64,000 nt of DNA from Haliclona indistincta (Eukaryota; Porifera; Demospongiae; Haplosclerida; Chalinidae): the NCBI GenBank assembly GCA_964017065.1, contig OZ024790.1, positions 9,560,403 through 9,624,402 on the forward strand. Direction: 5' to 3'. A program made the position numbers and the translations under genes. Positions 35,595 through 46,100 of this stretch are shown here, piece by piece (positions within the stretch are counted from its first letter, which is position 1; each line of letters begins with the position of its first letter). The notes under the pieces are model-generated. The model was not told the DNA's origin. It saw only the letters and a list, made by a program, of their open reading frames with translations, and ran no database searches.

Positions 35595-35977
35595 CAAAGT
35601 AAAGCAAAGCAAAAAGCAAAGTGTCTAGCTACCACAAGGGTCACGCGTACCTGGCAAAGCAAGGGCACCTGTGCACCAAGCAGGTACTATGTGCCGGTGC
35701 TGCGCAATCTCCTGGAGCCGGGCAAGGAACTCGCAGGAGCACCAACTGTGTCTCGCACTGCAGGTGTGGGCACCCGAAGTCCCACCGACGCCTTTAGTGA
35801 CCAATGAGACACAGCCAGTATACTTTGCTCCCCAGTACAAGACCAGGTACCCATTTTACAGATGGGTGGGCTGGTGGGCTGGAGTACTTGTGATGGTTTT
35901 TTTTCCTCCCGCTCCGGGATTCGAACCAGTGTCCTCTGGGTTGCAAGCCCAAGACTCTACCAGTTGAACCACCAGGG

Positions 35978-36068
<91 letters not shown>

Positions 36069-37114
36069 AGACAATAGTGCATCTATAGGCTGGGTTATAT
36101 CATATTTAAACACACATGAAGCCTGGTCTGTTCCTTACCAAAGAACCCAGTATGGTAGCCAGCAGTGGTCAGGTAGGCACCTACTGTGCGCTGTTCATTG
36201 AGCTGCCTCCATGATGGAGCATTACAACCAGATGCTACACTATTCTCGTACGTTCTGTGATTATGGACGTACTTGCCTGTCAGAATGGAAGACCTGAGCA
36301 AGAATGAAAATTGTGAGTATGATATAGTCGAAAGAGAAACCATGCAATCCAGTGGCGTAGCCAGGATTGAACAGTTGCCCCGGCACTCATTAATATTCAT
36401 GTCCTTAGTTATTAACTAAAGGGCGTGGTCAATTAATATCGCTCATCGAAAAAATGGGCTAGCGACTCGCATATGCTAAGCTGCTTTTCGCACAGTTTTT
36501 TCAGTGTGCAAACATTTTACTAGTTGCTGAGGGGAGACAAACTGCCCTAAACAGGCGTTTTGCTCTGAAAACAAGCAGAAAAGTGGATACAGAGCTTGCC
36601 ACGTGTTCAAGGTCCAGCTCAGTTGCCCGGGCACTGGACACAAGTTGCCCAGGCACGTGCCCGGGCAGGCCCGGGTGTAGCTACGCCACTGATGCAATCA
36701 GTTTGACACAAAGCAAAACTACTTTTGCAGTAGTTAGCATCACGCCGTGAGGACGAGTGGTGAAATGTGAAATGAAAAAAGGGATGTAAAATGTATTGGG
36801 ATTTACAGGGAAATGGGAAAAATTAATCTTGACCTTGATGGACAGCATACGGGAGTAGAAACAAAGGCATTTTTGAATGTCTTCCCCCTCTCGATCAGCA
36901 TTGATTGCACGCTGGACTGTAAGTCGAGTGAGGCCAGCTTGACATCTTGATCATCAGTTACTATGTAGACTGTGTGCAACAAAAAACACGTCAATCTCTC
37001 TTGATCACTTTTCTCACCAATATTAGGCTTGCTAGGTGCGCTTTCGACGAGGAAGATAGCCGATAGCACGAAGAGAGCACCACGTGTAATTAACGCCATG
37101 AGCATTGTCATTGG
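32536..37114 (-). CDS. N-acetylglucosamine-6-sulfatase-like sulfatase
   Basis: This minus-strand gene of about 13 short exons appears intact. Exon 1 (37114 to about 37025) gives a signal peptide (ALITRGALFVLSAIFLVESA) and SKPNI. The next exon continues VTDDQDVKL, the metal-binding aspartates. The formylglycine motif CCPSRSS is split across an intron (36840 to 36289) and followed by ILTGKYVHNHRTYEN and TAGYHTGFFGK, typical of GNS. Later blocks are LDYIPPGWKYWFALMGNR, FLYIAPPAPHRPATPAPQYA, NNTYIIYNSDHG, RVPLIVTGPGIAPNT, TILDLAGASVPDDMDGLSL and DPWQVKNMA. The family removes 6-sulfate from GlcNAc in heparan/keratan sulfate in lysosomes. Exact substrate preference cannot be read from sequence. Introns hold a SINE, several MITEs and CA repeats. 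Confidence 0.88.
34547..34639. mobile_element. 93-bp mini-MITE in a sulfatase intron
   Basis: The ends GCCTCGTCCCCAGGCT and AGCCTGGAGACGAGGC are imperfect inverted repeats. The flanks TATA/TACTATA suggest a TA-type target. It is very short and non-coding. Confidence 0.6.
35220..35388. mobile_element. 169-bp pogo/Tigger-like MITE
   Basis: The ends CAGTGGAACCCCTCT and AGAGAGGTTCCACTG are inverted repeats. CAGTGGAACC is a common start of pogo/Tigger-type elements. TA precedes the left end. It lies in a sulfatase intron. Confidence 0.7.
35561..35590. repeat. (CA)n microsatellite
   Basis: About 15 CA units in a sulfatase intron. Confidence 0.95.
35640..35980 (-). repeat. tRNA-derived SINE (minus orientation)
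   Basis: Read on the minus strand from about 35980, the sequence opens with a tRNA-like head. An A-box-like GGTTCAACTGGTAGAGTC is followed by an anticodon-arm-like TTGGG-CTTGCAA-CCCAG (TGC, alanine-like) and a B-box GGTTCGAATCC. About 260 bp of non-tRNA body follows. The acceptor stem is poor and the head is embedded in a longer unit, so a SINE is a better call than a functional tRNA gene. Confidence 0.7.
35981..36064. repeat. (CA)n microsatellite, about 42 units
   Basis: A pure CA/AC run directly adjoins the tRNA-like head of the SINE. It explains the CVCV and THTH reading frames. Confidence 0.97.
36350..36691. mobile_element. 342-bp hAT-like MITE
   Basis: The inverted ends are CAGTGGCGTAGC...GCTACGCCACTG. 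An exact 8-bp target duplication ATGCAATC lies at 36342-36349 and 36692-36699. This is diagnostic of hAT-type insertion. It sits in the sulfatase intron between the two parts of the formylglycine motif. Confidence 0.92.
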
Positions 37115-37156
37115 AGGCGTGGCTCGATCCAAAACGATCTCCACCCGCACGAAATC
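37115..37156. promoter_or_regulatory. Divergent start region between sulfatase and SDR-C
   Basis: The sulfatase ATG (minus, 37114) and the SDR ATG (plus, 37157) are only 42 bp apart, so promoters and 5' UTRs must overlap the neighbouring genes. The segment contains GGCGTGGCTCGATC, also found before the SDR copies at 903 and 38771. No TATA box is seen. Confidence 0.6.
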
Positions 37157-38269
37157 ATGGATGCCATCTCGCAGCGGTGGCGATCACTTCCTCGCAACAC
37201 TCGGTACGCCACGATAGGAGCTGGAGTCACTCTAACATTCTTATGGTATGTCAGAAGAAGACGGCGAAAGAGACGTGAACTGCAGAAGACTCAAGAACTG
37301 CAAAGACAAGATGGCGTTCACCAGCAACAGCTGCAGTTTGCTGGCAAGACTGTTATGATCACAGGCGCCGCTGGAGACATAGGAGGGGCTACAGCTCGAG
37401 CGTTTGCAAGGAAGGGAGCTCGTTTGGTGTTGGTAGACTTGCCCTCCACTGAAGAAAGTTTGAACGAGAGGAAAAAACAACTGGTGACTGATGGAGCAGC
37501 TGGGGTGCACGTGATGCCTTGTGACGTCTCAAAGAATGAGAGTGTAAAGCAAGTGGTAGAACAGGCAGTCAGAGAGTGTGGTCATGTGGACTGCTTCTTT
37601 AACAATGCCGGAATACTAGGAGAGCTGTGCCCTCTACACAAGCAGACAGATGAGTGGTTTAGGCGGACAATTGAGGTCAATCTTCTCGGCGTCTTTCACG
37701 GGATGAAGTACGTTGGGCAAGCGATGGTCAATGCTGGAGTGGGTGGAGTCATTATTAACACTGCTAGTTCATCTGGGCTAGTGGGTGTGCCCAACATGGC
37801 TGCTTATGTTGCATCAAAGTTTGCTGTTGTTGGACTGACCAAGACTGGCTCTAAAGATCTTGGGCCTCACGGCATCCGAGTGTGTGCAGTAGCACCCAGT
37901 CTCTTAGAAGGAAAGATGTGGTCAGCACAGATTAAAGGACATGCAGAGCGTGTCAAGAGGGAAAGGGGTGTGTGACATCTGATTTAACATCTAAACTTGC
38001 TGCCTCTTAAATCAGCTGTGCAGTGTTTCACATGTGCCTGCATGATGTGCTTGCTGAGATTCTTCGTTTTCCCTATGCTTGCTGCAGGTCTGGAGGGAGA
38101 ACCAACTGAAGAGGAGCTGAAGGAGATGGAGGAGCAGATGCTGTCTGGCACTCCTCTTGGTAGACTGGGCAAGCTGTCTGAAGTGGCTGACCTAGTGGTC
38201 TATCTGTGCAGTGATGAAGCATCTTATGTATCAGGGACAATAGTATCTATAGATGGTGGAAGAAACTAA
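37157..38269 (+). CDS. Short-chain dehydrogenase/reductase, copy C, intact
   Basis: A two-exon gene: 37157-37967, then 38088-38269, joined in phase 1 (…KRERG-LEGEP…). The product has about 331 residues. The N-terminus (about residues 1-45) has a short hydrophobic stretch (IGAGVTLTFLWYV) followed by RRRRRKRR, suggesting a membrane anchor with the catalytic part on the cytosolic side. The Rossmann core begins near residue 65: TGAAGDIGG cofactor loop, CDVSKNES, FFNNAG (NAG motif), the catalytic tyrosine and lysine in YVASK, and the C-terminal VSGTIVSIDGG. This is a classical SDR using NAD(H) or NADP(H). The substrate is unknown. The gene is head-to-head with the sulfatase. Confidence 0.9.
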
Positions 38270-38770
38270 TCTTTCAGTGCTATTGAGTTTTATGTATGCC
38301 ACATCCTAATTTAAAGCAGCAGCATTCGAGCCCGGATGAAGTATACAAGAGATCTGCATACATGATAATCTCAAGGTACAGTGTTACCTGAGCATGCGGT
38401 CACCTCAACTGAAAGTCAAGAGTTTTACTTACATACAGCCGCCTGCCTACTGTAATCAGACCATTGTTACTGGCCCTTATGGGTGACCAGAATTGCCCAT
38501 GTACTACTGACACATAGGGATGACCAAATTTTTGTGAGTAATATTTGTTTAGAGCTCGAGGGTAGTACACTCAAAAAAATCAAAATTAATTTAGACAGGA
38601 ATCTTAGATCATGTTGTCCAGGGCTTGGATTACATGGTCATAGCAGAAAGAGTAAACACCAAAACAGACAGTTTGTTCAAAAATTTGTTCTCGTACAATT
38701 TGTATTTAGCGCGCTTTCTTCGAGGAGGCAACGCCATGTGCCTCGGAGGCGTGGCTCGATCTGACAGATC
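38270..38770. other. Spacer between SDR-C and SDR-D
   Basis: No gene is seen. The left part matches the 3' flank of SDR-A and the right part matches the 5' flank of SDR-B (615-902). The SDR pair therefore duplicated as a block. Confidence 0.6.
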
Positions 38771-39911
38771 ATGGATGCCATCTCGCAGCGGTGGCGATCA
38801 CTTCCCCGCAGCACTCGGTACGCCACGATAGGCGCTGGAGTCACTCTGACATTCTTATGGTACGTGAGAAGAAGACGGCGAAAGAGACGTGAACTGCAGA
38901 AAACTCAAGAACTGCAAAGACAAGATGGCGTTCACCAGCAGCTGCAGTTTGCTGGCAAGACAGTTATGATTACAGGAGCCGCTGGAGACATAGGAGGGGC
39001 TACAGCTCGGGCGTTTGCGAGAAAAGGAGCTCGTCTGGTGTTGGTAGATCTACCCTCCACTGAAGATAGTTTAAACGAGAAGAAGAAAGAACTGGTGACT
39101 GATGGAGCAGCTGGTGTGCACGTGATCCCCTGTGACGTCACAAGCAATGAGAGTGTGAAAGATTTAGTGGAACAGGCAGTCAGAGAGTGTGGTCGTGTGG
39201 ATTGTTTTTTCAACAATGCTGGGATACAAGGAGAACTGTGCCCTCTACACAAGCAGACAGATGAGTGGTTTAGGCAGACGATTGAGGTCAATCTTCTCGG
39301 TGTGTTTCACGGGATGAAGTATGTTGGGCAAGCGATGGTCAATGCTGGAGTGGGCGGAGTCATTGTTAACACAGCTAGTTTAGCTGGGCTGGAGGGTGTG
39401 CCCAACATGGCTGCTTATGTTGCGTCTAAGTTTGCTGTTGTGGGGCTGACTAAGACGGGCTCTAAAGATCTTGGGCCTCACGGCATCCGAGTGTGTGCAA
39501 TAGCTCCTGGACTATTGGAAGGAAAGATGTGGTCATCTCAAATTAGAGGAAATGCTGAGAGTATAAAGAGAGAAAGGGGTGAGTGAATGAGCGACATCTG
39601 CACGTACACTAAGTTACTAACTAGTGTTTCAGCTGTTTCCTAAACAGGCTGACTAATGGTGCAGTTTTGTTATGAGCATCTGCTGACTAAACACTGATAA
39701 CTTGACTTTCTCTACGTTTGCTGCAGGTCTGGAGGGAGAACCAACTGAAGAGGAGTTGAAAGAGGTGGAGGTGCAGAAGCTATCAGGCACCCCTCTTGGT
39801 AGACTGGGCAAGCTGTCTGAAGTGGCTGATCTAGTGGTCTATCTGTGCAGTGATGAAGCATCTTATGTATCAGGGACAACAGTATCTATAGATGGCGGAA
39901 AACTACGTTGA
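38771..39911 (+). CDS. Short-chain dehydrogenase/reductase, copy D, intact
   Basis: Same architecture as copy C: exon 1 38771-39578, exon 2 39727-39911, phase-1 junction, about 330 residues. It keeps the N-terminal anchor, TGAAGDIGG, NAG, YVASK and the SIDGG end, followed by KLR. Its sequence is nearest to the broken copies B, E and F (ASLAGLEGVPN against ASSSGLVGVPN in copy C), so it is probably the functional representative of that subtype. The substrate is unknown. Confidence 0.9.
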
Positions 39912-40120
39912 ACTGACCATTCATATTATTTAAACATACACGTGTGCAAATCCTAGCAAAAGCGATGGTCAACCACTCAATCTACAGTAGCAGCGTGGCA
40001 AGCAAGTCGTACAAGATTCATCTACAGTACATTTGTGTACGAGATACCTCTTGAATATCTAAGATAATAGTGATAAGCAATGAATTTTCTACATATACAC
40101 GCAGCGCAGCCAACGCCCTG

Positions 40121-43100
40121 ATGGCGGCGAACCTACAGCAGCGGTGTGTGGCGGCGTTCAAGCAAGGAGACTATGAAGAAGCAGAACGACTGTTATCGGA
40201 GATACAGCAACCACAAGACGTCGCTACGAAATTCACTCTAACTGGTAACCGTGGCGGAGAGAGCAATAACGTGACGCTGGCACACTTGGCTGCTTATCAT
40301 GGCTGGTTAGATATTATCAAGACACTGAAGGAATACTACAGGAATATCTGTACAGACAGTAATGGTAGCACTCCATTACACTATGCTGCTGCTGGAGGTA
40401 GCTTAGCAGTGATAGACTACCTTATCACAGAGCTAGGTAGTGATCCAATTCCAAACACGGATGGCGATCTCCCACTACACATTGCTTGTCTTAATGGTCA
40501 CTTGAATATTGTTAAATATTTTTTCAATGAACATGACTACTGTGATCTAAATAGGCAAGATAAACATGGATGGACTCCTCTCCATTATGCTTCTGAAGGT
40601 GGTCACATGAACATCATCCAATACCTAATCACAGAACTAGGTTGTGATCCATCTATTGTTGATAAGTCCGGTAAAACTGTATTACACTTGGCTAGTTATC
40701 ATGGTCACATTCACATTGTACAGTGGTTGTTGCACAGTGGAAAAGTGAATAAAATTATTATGGCAAGGGACAATCACCAAAAGACCTGCGTTGACGTGGC
40801 AGGTCATGTGAAAAATCGTTTTGAGTTGCTGAAATTATTTCAACCTTTTATACAAGCAGCAACATCTTTCCCTCTTCACACCTTCAGTAAGTCAGTTCTT
40901 ACTGGTAATCGTGGTGCTGGTAAGACTACTTTAGCTAAAGTCATTAATGAAAGAGCTAAAAGTCACTTTAATATTCTAAGATTTGGCAATGTTAAGCAGG
41001 TAGTGAGCCACACTGCTGGTATAGTCCAATCTCTTGTGGACAGTTGGGAGGTAGGCAAGATGGTACTATATGACTTGGCAGGACACTCAGAGTACCACAC
41101 TAGCCACTTTGCTGTCATGGAGATTGTGATGCAGCAGTCACCAGCCACATTTATCAATGTGATTGATCTTAACAACACTGACTCTGAAATAACAAGACAA
41201 CTCCACTATTGGCTCAATTTTATTGACAATGCCACTTGCAAAACCAGTGGTAAATCATGTGTAATAGTGGTTGGCAGTCATGCTGACTTACTGACCAATG
41301 AACAGATAAAGGAGAAGTCATCTTTTATTGTACACTTAGTTCTTAAGAAACTAAGAAGACAGGATCTTGTAGGATTTGTAGCTGTTGATTGCCGCAAGAT
41401 CGATAGTTTAGGTACTAGAGAATTCATATCTCTTCTCAATAAAAGCCATAAAGTGATTACAGCCAAAGCACCATCAATAAGCTACTATTGTCACTTACTT
41501 TATGCCTTTCTTAAATCTAAACCAGAGCTGATGTCTACTTGTACACTGCAGGAGATTATTTCTGCAGTAGCTCATGACAAGGATTCTCTTCTTTCATCAG
41601 AGACACACATTCTTACTGAGCTTCTTGTATCACTTAGTGACAAAGGAATGATCATCTTCATTCAAAATCAACAGCAACCAGAGAAGAGCTGGGTAGTGGT
41701 AGACATTGAACAAATATTGAAGGAAATTGATGGAATATTGTTTGCACCAAGAAGTCTAGTAGCTAGAGCTAGTATTACTGGTATTGTGCTTTCATCCTCA
41801 CTCAAGCAACTCTGTCCACAATACCATCTTGAAGTGCTCATCAACTTTCTACTGATATTCGAATTTTGTCATTGTGTTAACTTGTCTGGTAGTACTACTA
41901 ACCTCGTAACATATTCACCATCTGGTGACATAGAAGAATGCTTTCTTTTCTTTCCTTCACTAATAGACTGTTGTAGACCAAGCAGTTTGCCTGGGGTAAG
42001 TAACTTCAATTTTGGCTGGACTATATGCTGCAGAAACCCTGAGCACCAGAGTTTCACTAGCCGATTCCTTCATGTTCTTCTTCTACGTTTAGCTTACACC
42101 TATCCACTTGCTGATGCTGACAATAGTGAAATGAGATCTCAATGCATTGTATGGACAAATGGAATAACTTGGGATAATGAAAAAGGAATCAGAACACTAG
42201 TTGAGCTCATTGACTACAACCAACGTGTAGTGGTGGCCATGTCACACAAGACAGACAGCAGACCAGTGGAGTGTAGCAAGCATCGCAGTGCAGTAATCAG
42301 ACTAGTACTGGACCTGAAGCAACAAATCTGCCCTAGTGTGGAAACAGATGAATATCTGGTCTCTCCCTCTCTCCTCAACAACTGGTCAGAAGCTGACTGG
42401 TGTGCGTCTCCATCTGACAATGATCTGTTTCCTATTGAGAATGTAGCCATGTCGATGTTTCTACATGACGAATATATTCTTAGTCTTGGCTGCAGTGCAA
42501 GTGAAGACTTTGCTACCAAAGATGTGTTGCAGTTTGAGCCATATTATCGGTTGAGTCCCTCCTCTGTGTGTGAGCTGATGGACAGCAGCAAAGCTGATGA
42601 GATTGTCTCTCATAGTCTCCTTCGTGAGGTCAAGAGCAGATGTCAGTTGACTCAGATTGAGTTTGAAATACAGACCCACTCTAGCCTGAAGAAACGCATC
42701 GATCAATTCAGCATATTTGCAGGCAGAGATCCAATTGTAAGTCATTGACATGCATGGGCAACTTATTAAAAAGTTGCTGTCATGAATACAGCAAGCTCAA
42801 CATATAATTGCTATGATGTGTTACAATTGGTTTTGTTTTACAGGCTATAGCAGATCTTAACAGTAGTGCAGTCCTAAAAGAAGCTTCTGAAGGTAAAACC
42901 AGTATTCTGCAGCTGCATGATTAGAAAATGTAGCTGAGTTTCCCTTCACACATCTCATCCAAAAGTATTTTACTATTGTCATGCACTCTTTCCTCTTTAG
43001 ATATTATTCGAAGATTTGACCTTTCATCACTTCCTGATGAAAAACCACTAGGTAAAGTATTATGTTAACTTTATACTTAGTTCATTGTTCCTTGTCACAT

Positions 43101-46100
43101 TTCTTATAGATGAGAGTCACTTGCCTTCATTGATGACAGCTCTTGTATCTGTTGTTGATTGGTTCACTCTTGGTGTGTATCTTGGAGTGGAATATCACAC
43201 TCTAAAGGGAATTAAGATGCAGAATGAAAATCAAATTGAGACTTGCAAGATGACAATGTTGTTAGCTTGGTTGAAGAATTCTGAAGAGATCTGTATTAAA
43301 CAACAGCTATTAAGTGCTTTGTGGTACATCACTAATTTAGAGTAAGACAAATTGCTGTCATGAATGCTATGATAATAACTCAGTTAAATTTCTCTCCTTA
43401 CAGTTCATCATTCACTGCTCAAGACAAAATATTACCTTCACCATCACCATCTAGTTCAACTTCGTCTTCTCTACCAAGAAATGAACAATCTGCTCAAGAC
43501 GAAGTATTACCTTCACCATCACCATCTAGTTCAACTTCGCCTTCTCTACCAAGAAATGAACCAACCGCTCAAAACGAAGTATTACCTTCACCATCACCAT
43601 CTAGTTCAACTTCGCCTTCTCTACCAAGAAATGAACAATCTGCTCAAGACGAAGTATTACCTTCACCATCACCATCTAGTTCAAATTCGCCTTCTCTACC
43701 AAGAAATGAATCTGAACATGCAACAGCTTCTATAGGTAAGATAAAGTAATTTTAGATATTAAAACGATTTAAAATTATTTTGCCTCACGGGCCAGTGTTT
43801 CCTGGTGACAAATTTTACTGTGCATGAATGATGTGTAAATGATTCTAATTAAATTTGTATAGTAGCTATTCAATTAACATTCATGCATTAGGTAATTTTG
43901 ACTGTGCTTTGTATGACAATTACTCTACCATCGTTACAAATCTATGATACACTAGGCAACTTTGTTGAGCGCAACTAACAAAATCGTGTAGTGTACGTGT
44001 CATGCAAATTTGAAGCAACTTTTTTTCGTGCAGCATTGGACGTTGTATTCTAAGCAATAAAGTTGTGTACAACATTTGTTGCAGGCAAAAAATGTTGTGT
44101 ATTGTATCATCACCTAATTAAAGATGAAGTATAATAATTGACGGATGTAATTTGAAGGTATAGGGATGAATCTGCATTTGTTGCAGGTCATTGTAGCAAG
44201 CCACTGATGTGGACTGTTACTTTTGCAAGCATTACAGTCTATCTTGTTCCTTTAATGCATCATCCCATTCAAGCCTCAATAGTTCCTTTACTTTGCAAGC
44301 ATCATCCCTATACTTCCGTCATTGTTTTTTATATTAAAACTTTTGTAGATGGTAGTAAATGCTACTAGCTTTATGGATGATCATTAATTTTTATTAATCT
44401 TTGATGCATGCGCAAGGGTTACGATACTTGCCTTGTTGTTCTGTCCATTGAGCTGCTGAGATCAACTATCACTTCTACGTGCTGGTAAGGTTATGAGCAC
44501 GATAAGCACGACAATGGCTTGCAATGAGACTCATGGATTTTAAGTGCCTCCATTCTCGAGTTATGGCTGGCTCACCTTGATGGCCATCTGGGACCTCTAT
44601 GAGACTGAACAGAAGCACTTATAGTAGGTGCTTGTAGATTCCATCTAAACTGCAGGGTAGCTCTGAGGGTGCATAGACATCTCAAGAAAGAGCCTACACT
44701 ACACTATAGGTAGCCATTACTGTACGTAGTCTACAGTAATGGCTACCTACTCACGTGTTCATGGTCACGCCCTTATGACACACCTTGTGGTCAGCACTTT
44801 GCATTAGGACTACATTATAGCTACATTAACACTAGCTAGTCCAAATTTAACAGGCTCCTGCTGGCAGTGCAAACCAAAACTATAGGGAGCTAACACTACA
44901 ATGTGCATGTCACACCGAGGCTTTTATGAGATCTATTATTGTTGTGTGTAACTGTTCTCAGGTGCTATTGGATTGCAGAACAAAAGCCTCGTGGAAAAAC
45001 ATATACAACAGCATGGAAGTGTAGACTTACTCTCGCTCAAATCTTTCCTCATTGGTCCTTCGAGTGTGGGTAAAACCACAGCTCTTCGCCGTCTTACTTA
45101 TCAGATTACTCACATTTCACCAGATGACATTGTCCCTAGTACTGGTATTGATGCTCCATTAACAGTCCACTTATATCATGAGACAGATCGATCGTCAGTG
45201 CTCTTATCTGAACAAGGGTGGAGAAGTCTGGGACTTAGTGAGCAATGCCAGACTTTGTGTAGCCATGTTATCAACAGTCCATTGCCACCACCGTCAAGCA
45301 GCTCTACCTTAACAATGATACCATCCTTAGAATCTGCCTTGCCAATTTCTCCTACTCATATTGCCTCTTCCCCAAACATCTCCACTGCATTCACCCTTTC
45401 TGAAGCAGCTGCATCTTCTGCTATGAGTACGCGAACTGATGAGTTAACTATTGCTCCTAATACTACAGCATCCACTGATGAGCTGACTACTACACTCCGT
45501 ATTGAAGATCCTATTATTGAGACTACTGATGAGCCCAATTTTGATGACGATAAGCCTACTGATAAACATAGTGGTGATATGACTGATCTTATTGCTGAAA
45601 TCTCCACACTTGTCAAAGATGAAGATTGGGAGTCTATCCGAGAGTTACTTAAAGAGAGGGGTATACTTGCATTACTTCACATCATTGATATTGGAGGACA
45701 GCCAGAATATCATGAGATTTTACCTCTGTTACTGCATGGCCTTGCACTTAATATGATTTTTCTGAATGTAACACAAGACCTGGACTCTTTCTACACTGTT
45801 ATATACAGGGATGGTGGTGGATACAGTCCCATTGAGTATAAGTCCGAATTTACCGTCCGAGAGATCGTCCAGCGTGCCCTCTGCAGCATTGCTTCACTCC
45901 AGACTAGTCCACACCACAAGCCGGCAGCCATTCTTGTTGGCACATACTTTGATCAAAGCAGTGAAGTGGATGTCTTAACTCTAGATCGATCAATTCAGGA
46001 AGCTTTCAAAGACACGAATTTCATGAAGAATGACATTCTTTGTCAAATCAGCAACTCAGAAGAGGGGGCAAGATACATTCACCCACTGAACAATGTCAGT

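Noticed and set aside
35908..35980. Possible tRNA-Ala(TGC) gene, minus strand
   Set aside because: A/B-box-like and anticodon-like parts are present but the acceptor stem does not pair well and the unit continues into a repeat body. A SINE head explains it better.
35794..36113. Open frames rich in VCVC or THTH
   Set aside because: Translations of the CA microsatellite and the adjoining SINE.
40070..40120. Upstream in-frame ATG for the second Ank-Roc-COR gene
   Set aside because: The paralogue starts at the position equivalent to 40121, and the upstream 17 residues have no counterpart there.
43481..43735. Frame full of YYLHHHHLVQ repeats
   Set aside because: Out-of-frame shadow of the Ser/Pro repeat exon.
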